A stretch of DNA of 64,000 nt from Paracoccaceae bacterium (GCA_958296035.1 OY282431.1:2650037-2714036); one strand, 5' to 3'. Numbered from the stretch's first letter, positions 28,201 to 37,651 are shown. Made by a program: numbers and translations. The notes: generated by a model from the sequence alone, not told the origin.

Positions 28201-29160
28201 ATGAGATACATCAAGTGCCTGCTGGCAGGCGCAGTGATCGCCGTTGCATCTGTGACGGGATCTTCGGCCCAGGACGACGTAACAGTTTCCATCGGTGACC
28301 TGACATGGACCGGCGCAAAGGCAATCGCCTACGTTATCAAGGCAGTAATCGAGGGACCGCTGGACTCTGAAGCGGTCATTGTCGAGGGACTTTCGGACGG
28401 ATCCGTTATCATGGCCGGTATGGACAAGGGTGATGGTTCCTCGGACGTCTACACCGATCTGTGGATGCCCAATCGTCAGGGCATCTGGGACAAGTATATT
28501 GACGGAGCCCAGTCGGTGGGCGTCAACGAACCCTATTTTGGTACGCAGCAAATGTACGTGCCGGCCTACATGGCGGATCGGGTCAACACCGTTGAACATC
28601 TCCTGGATCCGGAAGTTGCGGCCATGTTTGACAAGGATGGCAACGGCAAGGGCGAATACTGGGCCGGCGATGCCGGCTGGAAGTCCACCCGGATGTGGCA
28701 GGTCAAGTTCAAGAGCTATGGTCTGACCGATCTGTGGGAGCCCGAAATTCTTCCGGATGCAACATTCAAGGCGCAACTGAAAACCGCGATCCAGCGTGAA
28801 CAGCCAATCCTGTTCTACTACTGGACACCGGAATGGATACACGCCGCCTATGACATCGTGGCAATTGAAGAACCGGGGCGCACCGAGGGGTGTGAGGATC
28901 TGCACCTTGACCAGGAAGACTGGCTGGAAGCGTCACACTACAATTGCGCTACCAGCGATGCCAGCATATACGTTGCCTATTCGAAGTCGCTCGAAGACCG
29001 CAACCCGGCTGCCGCGAAGTTCCTCAGCCAGATCAAGCTTGACCCTGACGTGGTCAACCAGTGGATCCTGATGGTCGGCCGCGACAAGATGGACCCGCGA
29101 GACGTCGCCGAGGACTGGGTCAACGACAACATGGACATTGTGAACGGCTGGATCAATTGA
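28201..29160 (+). CDS. tmoX: TMAO/betaine-type ABC transporter substrate-binding protein
   Basis: OpuAC-family periplasmic protein of 319 residues with a signal peptide (CLLAGAVIAVASVTGSSAQD). Many tryptophans and tyrosines are available for an aromatic cage for a quaternary or N-oxide methyl group: IGDLTWTGAKAIAYV, DLWMPNRQGIWDKY, GDAGWKSTRMWQV, YYWTPEWIHAAYD. A cysteine pair near residues 237 and 255 may form a disulfide. The ATG follows AAAGGA. It is the last gene of the tdm-tmoWVX operon. The ligand is TMAO by context; glycine betaine or DMSP remain possible. Confidence 0.82.
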   Translation: MRYIKCLLAGAVIAVASVTGSSAQDDVTVSIGDLTWTGAKAIAYVIKAVIEGPLDSEAVIVEGLSDGSVIMAGMDKGDGSSDVYTDLWMPNRQGIWDKYIDGAQSVGVNEPYFGTQQMYVPAYMADRVNTVEHLLDPEVAAMFDKDGNGKGEYWAGDAGWKSTRMWQVKFKSYGLTDLWEPEILPDATFKAQLKTAIQREQPILFYYWTPEWIHAAYDIVAIEEPGRTEGCEDLHLDQEDWLEASHYNCATSDASIYVAYSKSLEDRNPAAAKFLSQIKLDPDVVNQWILMVGRDKMDPRDVAEDWVNDNMDIVNGWIN

Positions 29161-29175
29161 GCCGTGACAAGACCT

Positions 29176-29205
29176 TGCTCGGCGCGGAAGCCTTCGCGTC
29201 GAGCA
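29176..29205 (+). terminator. Strong stem-loop at the end of the tmo operon
   Basis: TGCTCGGCGCG (29176-29186) pairs with CGCGTCGAGCA (29195-29205): an 11-base stem with one G-U pair and a short loop, 15 bases after the tmoX stop. No run of U follows, so it may be a factor-dependent or mRNA-stabilising 3' hairpin. Confidence 0.5.
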
Positions 29206-30211
29206 GACCCGAGCGTTGTCAGGTAATTTGGGATTGACCCGGCATGGCTGACCTGCCCGGGCAAGCAGTTGGTTGAACATAGCAGGAATTGATGCCTGTC
29301 CTGCTTTGATGATGTCGAGGCCATCAAGGTGAGCCCTGAGCCCGGTCGCCGATATCTGCTCGGCCGGAATAGATGAGATGAGCCCGGCAAAAGGCCGCTC
29401 TCCAACCGCTTGGGCCAGCTCCAGATACCGCCCGGGTCGAAGGCGAATACCTTCAGCGAGGTGCGGCATCGGTCGAGGAAGACATGCCAGGACCCTGAGG
29501 CCGTGTCCCGGCCTGGTCGGTTGCAAGACAGGGCCGAAAGCCCGTCATACGCATGTCGACGACTGGCTCTGCAACCAGCCAGTTGGTGCCCCTGTGCAGG
29601 GCGGTTTTGATCATGACCGGTGCATCAGCAAGACAACATCCGGGCCGGGCGTGACCTTGGCAATCCATTCCGACCGGGCTACTTCCGGCTGTGCCGATGC
29701 GGCGAGATTGCCAAAGGGCAACGTGACCGGGGCAGCTCCCATTGGCCTGGCGGAAGCGCAGGCACCATATCTGGAACGTCCTGTAACGGATACCCTCTGC
29801 ATAATGCCGTTCTCCATGGGTCTTTCCTCCATCATTATTGGCTGGGCTTTTACGGCTTGCCGGAACCCTTTCAAGACCTGCTCTGACCAACGCTCGTTGA
29901 TTTCCTTGGCTTGATGAATGAATGGCTTCGCCAGCTGGCTGCGGTGATTGAGCTTGCTTTGCCTGAGTATTTTGGCTGCAACAACACCCTGTCCAGCCCT
30001 GGTGTTGCATTCCGGCTCTGCGCAAAGGCAGGCGGGTCTGTTTTGTTTTCATTCCGGCACTTGGCCCATATAGAAAACAACTGGCGATCCGTAATCGGTG
30101 ATCGCGGTTCACGGCCTGACGTCGAATATTCGGCCTGTTGCGAACTGTTCGCTGTTTTCTGATTGCTTCCAGGAAGATCGCCGGGGATTCGGATTTAACC
30201 TGTGCCTGTAC
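29206..30211. other. One-kilobase stretch without a recognised gene
   Basis: Minus-strand frames read protein-like text in at least two frames: INERWSEQVLKGFRQAVKAQ (near 29900) and GRYLELAQAVGERPFAGLIS, SIPAEQISATGLRAHLDGLD, IIKAGQASIPAMFNQLLARA (near 29260-29450). Stops separate them. This looks like a decayed minus-strand gene, but I cannot name the family. Plus-strand frames look like shadows. Confidence 0.35.
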
Positions 30212-30826
30212 ATGCAACCTGACCGCCCTGAATATACACGCATCCGACACGCCCTGAATTTGAAAGGCGCGCCTTCATCGGACTTTGATCTCAATGCCGG
30301 TCGGCCGCCAATCTGGCTGCACAAGCCGCGTCCCGCTAGCGTGCTCATTCCTCTCATCGAACGGCACGGCAAAGTTCAAGTGATTCTCACCAAGCGGTCC
30401 CAACACCTCAAGTATCATGCCGGGCAGATCTCGTTTCCCGGAGGCAAGCTCGAATCTTGTGACCACACCCCGCTGGCCGCCGCACTGCGGGAAGCGAGTG
30501 AAGAGATCGGGCTTGATGCTTCACTGGTGAAGGTTCTGGGCAGTTGCTCGGATCACGAGACCGCTACCGGCTTCATCATTTCGCCGTTTGTTGGCGTCGT
30601 GTCTGGCGACTTTGTCGCCCGTCCCCTGGCTGCAGAGGTTGACGAAGTCTTCGAGGTGCCCTTTGGTCACCTGTCTGACCCCGGCAACTTCCGAGTGGAA
30701 TATCGTGATGTCGGCGGCCAACGTCGACGGTTTTATGTCAGCGAGTTCGAGGAGCGATACATTTGGGGTGCAACGGCCAGAATACTGTTCGAACTGGCAA
30801 CCCGGCTCGAACATACAGGCAATTGA
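30212..30826 (+). CDS. Nudix hydrolase, CoA pyrophosphatase type
   Basis: About 204 residues. The UPF0035 motif VILTKRSQHLKYHAGQISFP precedes the Nudix box GGKLESCDHTPLAAALREAS followed by EEIG. This combination marks the NudL/PCD1-like subgroup, which hydrolyses CoA and acyl-CoA to phosphopantetheine and 3',5'-ADP. The homologous region begins at MQPDRPEYTRIRHAL, so I start at ATG 30212. In many alphaproteobacteria this gene precedes cca, but here cca is 30 kb away. Confidence 0.88.
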   Translation: MQPDRPEYTRIRHALNLKGAPSSDFDLNAGRPPIWLHKPRPASVLIPLIERHGKVQVILTKRSQHLKYHAGQISFPGGKLESCDHTPLAAALREASEEIGLDASLVKVLGSCSDHETATGFIISPFVGVVSGDFVARPLAAEVDEVFEVPFGHLSDPGNFRVEYRDVGGQRRRFYVSEFEERYIWGATARILFELATRLEHTGN

Positions 30827-31167
30827 GCCTGGCTCCCTAATGATCTGATCGCCGGAGACCTGCTGTTGTCGTTTTCAATTGTCGTTCAGCTGGCAACCCT
30901 GCCTGCAAGGTTTGCAAACCCGTCAATCGCTGCGTGGTCCGACATGGCAGAACTACCGGGATTTGATCAGCGGCTGGAAGTTGGTTTACAATGTTCAGGC
31001 AGGATTACTGCCTTGTGCTTGCCAGTTTGCAGCCCGGTTCACGGTCCCGGCGTCAGGCATTTGTCTTCAGGCTTGAAACCTTCCGCCACCTTCGGTCGGC
31101 CTATCATGCGACCATTCCCGGGGCGTTGCCGGGACTGTCGAGAGCGGTGCAGCCACCGAGCACAACA
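30827..31167. other. Spacer upstream of the ABC exporter gene
   Basis: About 340 bases. The exporter frame is open through its right half (to 30991), but that part lacks homology to transporters. No other gene is seen. Confidence 0.35.
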
Positions 31168-32997
31168 ATGAAGGCACTTGTTCCGCTGGATCCCTATCGA
31201 CGGGTCGGCAACGCCCCGCCTCAGAAACTGGGGAAGTTCTATTTCTGGTGTTTGAACGGTGCCTTTCCGATCATTACACTTGGTCTGCTGGCGTCTTTTG
31301 CAGCCGGGTCGATGGAGGTGCTTTCCTCGTTGCTGCTAGGACTGGTGATCGACAGTGCCGTTGGATCAGTCCCGGACAGGCTTTTCGCCGAGCACATGTT
31401 TCTTCTGTTGGTCGCCGTTCTGTTCTTTCTTGTGGTCCGACCAATCGCATTCGGTTGCAGTTCGGCGGTCAGTTCGACCCTGGTCCTGCCAAGGGTCAAT
31501 GCCCAGGTGCTGTCGAGGCTCCATCGTCACACGCTTGAGCAGTCGGTTTCATTCTTCGACGACGATTTCGCAGGGCGAATATCACAAAAACAACTGCAGG
31601 CTTCGCGCGCTGTTGCCGATACCGTCATAGAGATTGTCAACGTCGTTACATTCGCGCTGGCCTCGGTCGCCGGCTCCATGGCTTTATTGCTGTACATTGA
31701 CTGGCGCGTGGCGGTTGTCCTTGCGGTTTGGCTGGGAACCTACATCACATTGATCCGATGGTTTCTGCCGCGCATCAGGGCCCGGTCCCGGGACAGGGCA
31801 GGCGCCCGTTCGACGTTATCCGGCCAGATCGTCGACACTATCTCCAACATTAGAACCGTCAAGCTATTCTCTCACCATCAGCATGAGGATCGCGCTGCAC
31901 TTGATGCGCTCGAGAACTTCCGCGTCAAGGCGGTGGGATTTGGCCGGGTCGCATCCACCTTCCGTTTCAGCCTCATGCTGCTTTCGGGCACCCTGCCCGT
32001 AATGCTGGTCGGCGGTGTCCTTGTATTGTGGTCACGTGGCGATGCCAGTGCCGGCGATATTGCGGCGGCGGGGTCGGTGGCGATCCGCATTGCACAAATG
32101 TCGGGTTGGGTGAGTTTTACCCTGATGGCCGTGTATTCGAACGTTGGCGAAGCCGAGGACGGGATGCGGACGCTGGCCCATCCTCACCTGATGACCGACC
32201 TGCCGGATGCGCAGGCGTTGCCCAGGGTTGAAGGCCGGATTGCCGTCAGGCAGGTCACCTTCAAGTACGGCACCCAATTGGGCGGCCTTTCCAATGTCAC
32301 TCTCGACGTCAAGCCCGGTGAACATATCGGTCTTGTGGGCGAGTCGGGAGCCGGGAAGTCAACTTTGGCAGCACTGCTAATGCGGCTATACGACCCCGAA
32401 GAAGGCCGGATCACGATTGACGGCTTTGACATACGGCATGTTACACAGGAAAGCCTGCGTCGGCAGATCAGCATGGTCACACAGGAAACGGCGATGTTCA
32501 ATCGCTCGGCACTCGACAACATAGCCTACGGACGACCGGGTGCGACCCGCGCAGACGTGATCAAGGCCGCCAGAAAGGCACGAGCGCATGAATTCGTCCT
32601 CAATTTGCGTGATCCGCTAGGTCGGACGGGCTACGAAGCACATCTCGGCGAACGCGGCGTCAGGCTATCGGGAGGCCAGAGGCAACGGATCGCGCTGGCC
32701 AGGGCAATGCTCAAGGACGCACCAATTCTGATTCTTGACGAAGCCACCTCGGCGCTGGATTCTACAGTCGAAGCATCAATCCAGAAAGCCCTGCAGCATG
32801 TGATGAAGGGCAAGACTGTCATTGCCATTGCCCACCGCCTGTCGACCATCGTCCGAATGCATCGGATTGTTGTGCTTCACGAAGGCAAGATTGTCGAGCA
32901 GGGCAGCTATCACCAGCTTCTGGCCATGCACGGTTACTTCGCAAGCCATTGGGATGAGCAGGTCGGAGGATTCGCAACGCTCGATGAAGCCGCCTGA
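31168..32997 (+). CDS. ABC transporter, fused permease and ATPase (ABCB/MsbA-like exporter)
   Basis: A half-transporter of about 609 residues. The membrane domain has six predicted helices (about 30-330) and the C-terminal ATPase has Walker A GESGAGKST, signature LSGGQRQRIALARAM, Walker B LILDEATSALD and H-loop AIAHRLS. It starts at ATG 31168 (MKALVPLDPYRR). It belongs to the lipid/drug exporter superfamily and would work as a homodimer. The segment HTLEQSVSFFDDDFAGRI is typical of alphaproteobacterial exporters of unassigned substrate. It converges with the methyltransferase gene. Confidence 0.88.
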   Translation: MKALVPLDPYRRVGNAPPQKLGKFYFWCLNGAFPIITLGLLASFAAGSMEVLSSLLLGLVIDSAVGSVPDRLFAEHMFLLLVAVLFFLVVRPIAFGCSSAVSSTLVLPRVNAQVLSRLHRHTLEQSVSFFDDDFAGRISQKQLQASRAVADTVIEIVNVVTFALASVAGSMALLLYIDWRVAVVLAVWLGTYITLIRWFLPRIRARSRDRAGARSTLSGQIVDTISNIRTVKLFSHHQHEDRAALDALENFRVKAVGFGRVASTFRFSLMLLSGTLPVMLVGGVLVLWSRGDASAGDIAAAGSVAIRIAQMSGWVSFTLMAVYSNVGEAEDGMRTLAHPHLMTDLPDAQALPRVEGRIAVRQVTFKYGTQLGGLSNVTLDVKPGEHIGLVGESGAGKSTLAALLMRLYDPEEGRITIDGFDIRHVTQESLRRQISMVTQETAMFNRSALDNIAYGRPGATRADVIKAARKARAHEFVLNLRDPLGRTGYEAHLGERGVRLSGGQRQRIALARAMLKDAPILILDEATSALDSTVEASIQKALQHVMKGKTVIAIAHRLSTIVRMHRIVVLHEGKIVEQGSYHQLLAMHGYFASHWDEQVGGFATLDEAA

Positions 32998-33024
32998 GCG
33001 GCTGCCCATATCAGCGGTTCGGAT

Positions 33025-34575
33025 TCAAAAGTCTGTCGGTGCACCGCCCTGTCGTTTGCGACGCTCTACAAAGTCACGCAGCCGCTCGTGGCATTCTGAG
33101 TCGAAGGGAGGTGGTTCGTACTCGGCCAGTATCTTCTTGTACAGATCGTTGGCGCGCCGGGCTGTCCACATGCCACCGCTATTTTCGAACGCCTCGAAAT
33201 TTTGCCAGTCGCTGAGAAATGGTTCATAAAACGCAGTCGTATAGCGTTCTTTGGTATGGGTGGCGCCAAAGTAGTGCCCCCTCGGACCCACTTCCCTGAT
33301 TGCATCAACAGCCAGCCCACCTGCGTCGGTGTTGACAATCGTACGGTCGAGGTAACGCTGGAACTGTTGCAAGACTTCGCAATCCATCAGGAACTTCTCG
33401 GGGCTGGCTATGAGACCCCCTTCCAGCCAGCCGGCGGAATGGTAGACCACGTTCACTCCCCCCTGTACCGCCGACCACAAGGAATTGACGCTTTCCCACA
33501 TGGCCTGTCCATCGGGTACGTTGGCCGCACAGGCATTCGATGCCCGTAATGGCAAACCGTAGTATCGGCACATCTGCCCGGCAATCTGGGTTGCGCGCAC
33601 ATACTCCGGTGTTCCAAAGGCCGGCGCACCCGAACGCAGGTCGACATTGGAGGTAAAGGTTCCAAAAACGCAAGGTGCTCCCGGGCTTATGTACTGAAGC
33701 AGGGCAATTGCGGCCAGACCCTCGGCAAGGGATAACACAACCGCACCGGGAATGGTCACAGGAGCCATTGCACCAGCCAGCGTGAAAGGCGATACGAAAA
33801 CTGCCTGCCCACGGCGTGCCAAGCGCATGGCGCCGTCAATCATCGGCCGATCATGCTTGAGCGGAGAGGTTGAGTTGATGTTGGTGTACAGTCGCGGAGA
33901 CCGGTCGAACTCGGCGTCCGAAAGACCACCGGCCAGGCGCACCATTTCGATTACGTCTTCAACCCGCTCGCTGCCCAGCGAGTAGGCATGGACAACCTTG
34001 TCGCACAGGGTAAGCTTGTCGTACAGACACTCCAGGTGACGAATGGATGGATGAATATCGACAGGTTCCACTGGATAGCCACAGGCCAAGTGAATGCAGT
34101 TGAAGTACTGGGTCAGCTTCATGAAGTTCCGGAACCAGTGGCGGGTGCCGACCTGCTTGCCGTTGTCCATGTCGTAAGTGTTGGGCGGCGAGGACACGTT
34201 TCCGAATAACATGTGCCGGCCACCAACAATGACCTTTCTGGCAGGATTTCGCGGCGTGATCGTGAATTCCGACGGACTCCGCGCGATCATCTCCATGACA
34301 AAGTGCCGGTCCAACCGAACATTGGTCCCTTCAACCCTGCAGCCGGCCTTGCGGAAGATTGCCAGCGCTTCGTCGTTGAGAAACTCGATGCCGATATCTT
34401 CCATGACTTCGAGCCCGGCTGAATGGATGCGATGTACCCCTTCCTCGTCCAGAGGTTCGGTCGGTTCGTCAATGTTGTAGGGGATACGCCAGTCCATTTG
34501 CATAATTGCGCTGGCCGAATGTCGGACGACGTTTGCTGCGTGTCCGCCGCCGCGTCGCCTGCCGCGTTTCGCCAC
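33025..34575 (-). CDS. MttB family (trimethylamine:corrinoid methyltransferase-like) protein, non-pyrrolysine
   Basis: About 516 residues of the MttB superfamily, whose members move a methyl group from trimethylamine, glycine betaine or similar compounds to a corrinoid protein. The arginine/glycine-rich N-terminus KRGRRRGGG and blocks such as IHSAGLEVMEDIGIEFL, RSPSEFTITPRNP, HLACGYPVEPVDIHPS and YHSAGWLEGGL are typical. There is no in-frame amber codon, so it belongs to the non-pyrrolysine group. The start is GTG 34575 with GAGGAG upstream. No corrinoid-binding partner gene lies in the window. The substrate is probably a quaternary amine. Confidence 0.85.
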   Translation of the reverse strand: MAKRGRRRGGGHAANVVRHSASAIMQMDWRIPYNIDEPTEPLDEEGVHRIHSAGLEVMEDIGIEFLNDEALAIFRKAGCRVEGTNVRLDRHFVMEMIARSPSEFTITPRNPARKVIVGGRHMLFGNVSSPPNTYDMDNGKQVGTRHWFRNFMKLTQYFNCIHLACGYPVEPVDIHPSIRHLECLYDKLTLCDKVVHAYSLGSERVEDVIEMVRLAGGLSDAEFDRSPRLYTNINSTSPLKHDRPMIDGAMRLARRGQAVFVSPFTLAGAMAPVTIPGAVVLSLAEGLAAIALLQYISPGAPCVFGTFTSNVDLRSGAPAFGTPEYVRATQIAGQMCRYYGLPLRASNACAANVPDGQAMWESVNSLWSAVQGGVNVVYHSAGWLEGGLIASPEKFLMDCEVLQQFQRYLDRTIVNTDAGGLAVDAIREVGPRGHYFGATHTKERYTTAFYEPFLSDWQNFEAFENSGGMWTARRANDLYKKILAEYEPPPFDSECHERLRDFVERRKRQGGAPTDF

Positions 34576-34821
34576 TACCTGGTTCTCCTCAACGCCTGCA
34601 CGCAACCCTGATTATTTCCGTGCAATCCTCACGTCCCTGAAATTCCTCCATTGATAGTGCAATGGTGAGATTTGCAAGACCCGTGACAGAAGGCAAACAA
34701 TCTCGGCCGACCCGACGGGCACACCGGTCCATATGCATCAACGCCGCACACGGGCTGCGCATGTTCTGGCCGAGAGGATTGCGATAATTGCTTGCCAGGG
34801 GTGCACAAAGGGCCCAACCGT

Positions 34822-35523
34822 TCAATCACTTGCCAACAAAGCCGGCAGTTCGCCTATGTCTGCAATGACTGCATCCGAATAAGGGGCAAGTTCCTCGGCA
34901 GTGGCCATGCCGGTCAGCACGCCAACAGTTGGCATTCCGGCCCGACGACCGGCGACAAGATCAAACAGGCTGTCGCCGACCATTATTGTGTTGTCATGCG
35001 CAACGCCGCAGGCCCGGCAGAAAGCCAGGAGCATCGACGGATCAGGCTTGGGCTCATAGCCGCTGTCATAACCGACCACGAAATCGAAATATGACAGAAC
35101 TGATGCCAGACGCAGCTGCTCCGAGGCAATCTGAACAGCATCATTTGTTGCAACACCCAGCACATATCCACAGCTGCGCAGATGCAATAGCAGTGGTTCC
35201 AATGCGACCGCCTCGACCTGCGTCGCCGAGCAACTGAAGTCCACCAGCTCCTGGAGGATACCTTCCTCACCAATTTCCGGGAACTCTTCGGCCAACACCG
35301 AAACCAGTTCCTCAGGTGTTCCTGCAATCACCTTGCTTTGGCGATGAAAGCTGCGCTCGACAAAATCGAAGCCAATTCTTGCACCGACATGAGTCGCTCG
35401 CCCTCTGTCGCTGCCGCAAAAGCGGACCAGGAACTCTGCTGTCCAGTTGTTCCAGGATTCCTCAAAATCGAACAACGTCCCGTCCTTGTCGAAAATGATC
35501 CCGCGTGTTGAGGAAAACACCAT
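34822..35523 (-). CDS. HAD-superfamily hydrolase, phosphoglycolate phosphatase-like
   Basis: A 233-residue HAD phosphatase. Motif I is IIFDKDGTLFDF, motif II lies at GVATNDAV, and motifs III and IV lie at EPKPDPSMLLAF and TIMVGDSLFDLVAGRRAGM. The helical cap inserted after motif I places it near Gph, but motif I differs enough that another small phosphoester may be the substrate. Its ATG overlaps the stop of the DUF3572 gene by one base (TAATG), so the two are co-translated. Confidence 0.85.
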   Translation of the reverse strand: MVFSSTRGIIFDKDGTLFDFEESWNNWTAEFLVRFCGSDRGRATHVGARIGFDFVERSFHRQSKVIAGTPEELVSVLAEEFPEIGEEGILQELVDFSCSATQVEAVALEPLLLHLRSCGYVLGVATNDAVQIASEQLRLASVLSYFDFVVGYDSGYEPKPDPSMLLAFCRACGVAHDNTIMVGDSLFDLVAGRRAGMPTVGVLTGMATAEELAPYSDAVIADIGELPALLASD

Positions 35524-35798
35524 TACGTCCAGTGAGGTGCATCACCTCCCGGCAGATGCTGCCGGGCACGCGTTACGTTTTCGGGTTCCAGCGAAGCGAC
35601 GGCACAAAAGCTGAAGACGAGCGCATCGCTGCTGAGTACAAAATCCAGTGCTGCCGCCAGAACCTCGGGCTCACCAAGGCGAAGAAAATCCTCCGCCATC
35701 ATGCCGGTAGTATTCTGGATTCTGGAAAACAACTGCCGGTCCGCTGCAACCCACTCGACAGCCTTCAATCCGATGATTTCGGCCTGTTCTAGATTCAT
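35523..35798 (-). CDS. DUF3572 family protein
   Basis: A 91-residue all-helical protein. LKAVEWVAADRQLFSRIQNT, the AEDFLRLGEPEVLAAALDFV block and the DALVFSFCAVASLEPENVTR block match the alphaproteobacterial DUF3572 family. Its function is unknown. It is the first gene of a two-gene operon with the HAD phosphatase. Confidence 0.82.
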   Translation of the reverse strand: MNLEQAEIIGLKAVEWVAADRQLFSRIQNTTGMMAEDFLRLGEPEVLAAALDFVLSSDALVFSFCAVASLEPENVTRARQHLPGGDAPHWT

Positions 35799-36079
35799 GC
35801 ACCTGCCTCGGTTCGCATTGACTGTGCGAATTCGCCTATATCAGCACATCAGACTGTGCAACCTGAGTACAGGTACGATTCGGCTGATCCCGCAACTGCG
35901 CTGGCTGTGGAGAGGTCGTTGCCATCAACGCCGGCAGGTGTGTCAGGCCCAATCTTCGGGCAAGGCTTGAATTGCCTGGCAATTTGTTGAATCCTTCCGC
36001 CCGGGAACCACCTTTGTCGCCCTGTGCGGACACGATTGATTGCGACTTTATCAGGGCACGGGAAACTCGGGGTCAAAAC

Positions 36080-36985
36080 ATGCGTAGCCGGCAGATGATA
36101 TACCAGAGCGAATATCTGATTGCTCCCGACCCCGAGGCCAAAGGCCTCACTCGCAAGGTCGAAGGTGTCGACCATACCGGACGGATCGACACACATTCGG
36201 TCATCGAGGAAAGGCCGCTGACCATCTTTCTCAATTCCACCGAGATTGTCACGGCCATGACTATCGGCGACTACCCCGACCTTCTGGCCCTGGGCTTTCT
36301 GTACAATCAAGGCATGTTGTCGGATGCGTCCAAAGTGACCGGTATTAGCTTCGATCGCGAGCTGGAGACCGTCGTGGTTCGAACTGCAGACCGGACCGGA
36401 TATGAGGAGAAGCTCGGCAAGAGAATACGCACCAGCGGCTGTGCCGTCGGAACGGTTTTCGAGGACATGTTCGATCTGGTGGCCACCCGGCGTCTGCCGG
36501 CGGCCGTTGTCAAGACCTCCTGGCTTTACCAGCTCGCCCGCAAGATCAACCAGACGCCAAGTCTTTATCTCACCGCAGGTGCCATTCATGGCACTGTGCT
36601 ATGCGAACGCCAGACACCGCTGGTCTACATGGAAGATGTTGGACGACACAATGCCGTCGACAAGATTGCCGGCTGGATCAAGGCGAACAATGTAGAGACT
36701 GTCGACAAGATCCTGTACACGACCGGACGCCTTACTTCGGAAATGATTCTCAAGACGGCCATGATGAACATTCCGGTGCTCGTATCCCGATCCGGGTTCA
36801 CTGCCTGGGGTGTCCAGATCGCGCGTGAGGTCGACCTGACACTCATTGGCCGAATGCGCGGCAAGCGCTACATTTGCCTGTCTGGTGACCACCGTCTGGT
36901 TGCCGATGCAGATCCCGGCTCGATTCCCGAAGAACATCGTCGGCACGTTCGAAGAGCGGCCCGCCGAGAAAACGCCGATGGTTGA
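36080..36985 (+). CDS. fdhD: Formate dehydrogenase accessory sulfurtransferase FdhD
   Basis: FdhD passes sulfur from a cysteine desulfurase to the molybdenum cofactor of formate dehydrogenase. About 301 residues match the family: ERPLTIFLNSTEIVTAMTIG, DLLALGFLYNQGM, GAIHGTVLC, EDVGRHNAVDKIAGW, GRLTSEMILKTAMMNIPVLV, SRSGFTAWGVQIA. The site that is CxxC in E. coli reads SGCAVGTVFEDMF, keeping only the first cysteine, as in some other homologues. I start at ATG 36080. It is followed after six bases by mobA, so maturation and cofactor genes form one operon. No formate dehydrogenase structural gene is in the window. Confidence 0.9.
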   Translation: MRSRQMIYQSEYLIAPDPEAKGLTRKVEGVDHTGRIDTHSVIEERPLTIFLNSTEIVTAMTIGDYPDLLALGFLYNQGMLSDASKVTGISFDRELETVVVRTADRTGYEEKLGKRIRTSGCAVGTVFEDMFDLVATRRLPAAVVKTSWLYQLARKINQTPSLYLTAGAIHGTVLCERQTPLVYMEDVGRHNAVDKIAGWIKANNVETVDKILYTTGRLTSEMILKTAMMNIPVLVSRSGFTAWGVQIAREVDLTLIGRMRGKRYICLSGDHRLVADADPGSIPEEHRRHVRRAARRENADG

Positions 36986-36991
36986 AATAGC

Positions 36992-37651
36992 ATGGCGCTG
37001 AACCCCGTCGAGGCAACCGCTGAATGCGGACAACTGAAGGTCGCCGGCATCATCTTGGCGGGAGGTGCATCGTCGCGCATGGGCGGACACGACAAGACGT
37101 TGTTGCGGCTTGGCGATGAACTGCTTGTCGAGCGGGCTATTAGACGACTGGCGTCACAAGTGTGCACGGTCGCTGTAAACTCGAACTCCGGCACTTCCGA
37201 ACTGCCAGCATTCAACGTACCTGTCATTGCCGATAGGTGGCCCGAGCGTCGCGGCCCGCTGGCCGGGGTGCTGGCAGGCATGATCTGGGCAAGGGCACAA
37301 GGCTGTTCCCACATCGTTACCGTTGCCGGCGATACACCTTTCTTTCCCGAGAACCTGGTTTCCGAACTGGTCTCGACAATGACGCGCACAGTTGCCAGCC
37401 TTGTGCTGGCCGCCAGCGGTGATGGCAAGGACATGCGGAGACATCCGACATTCGGGATCTGGGACTGCCGGCTTGCATCAGATCTGGCCAGATCGCTGGA
37501 AGATGGTCAGCGCAAGATTGTCGCCTGGAGCGACCGCCACAGCACCGAGGTTGCCCGGTTCAGGACTGACGGCGTTGACCCGTTCTTCAACGTCAACACA
37601 CCGGAACAACTACGCCTGGCCCGCCAACTTCTTCTGGAGCTGGAACTGTGA
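36992..37651 (+). CDS. mobA: Molybdenum cofactor guanylyltransferase
   Basis: MobA adds GMP to molybdopterin to form the bis-MGD cofactor of the DMSO-reductase family, including formate dehydrogenase. The nucleotidyltransferase P-loop IILAGGASSRMGGHDKTLL is at about residues 22-40, followed by ADRWPERRGPLAGVLAG, VAGDTPFFPENL and the C-terminal VDPFFNVNTPEQL. Length is 219 residues. Its stop overlaps the mobB start (GTGA). Confidence 0.93.
   Translation: MALNPVEATAECGQLKVAGIILAGGASSRMGGHDKTLLRLGDELLVERAIRRLASQVCTVAVNSNSGTSELPAFNVPVIADRWPERRGPLAGVLAGMIWARAQGCSHIVTVAGDTPFFPENLVSELVSTMTRTVASLVLAASGDGKDMRRHPTFGIWDCRLASDLARSLEDGQRKIVAWSDRHSTEVARFRTDGVDPFFNVNTPEQLRLARQLLLELEL

Noticed and set aside
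27940-28905. 321-codon minus-strand frame across tmoV and tmoX
   Set aside because: Both plus-strand genes are strongly conserved and in an operon; the minus frame has shadow composition.
29453-30250. 265-codon minus-strand frame upstream of the Nudix gene
   Set aside because: No family resemblance and no ribosome binding site; protein-like text in this area lies in other frames, so I report only an unexplained decayed stretch.
33025-34575. Pyrrolysine-containing trimethylamine methyltransferase
   Set aside because: There is no in-frame TAG within the gene, and no pyl genes are visible.
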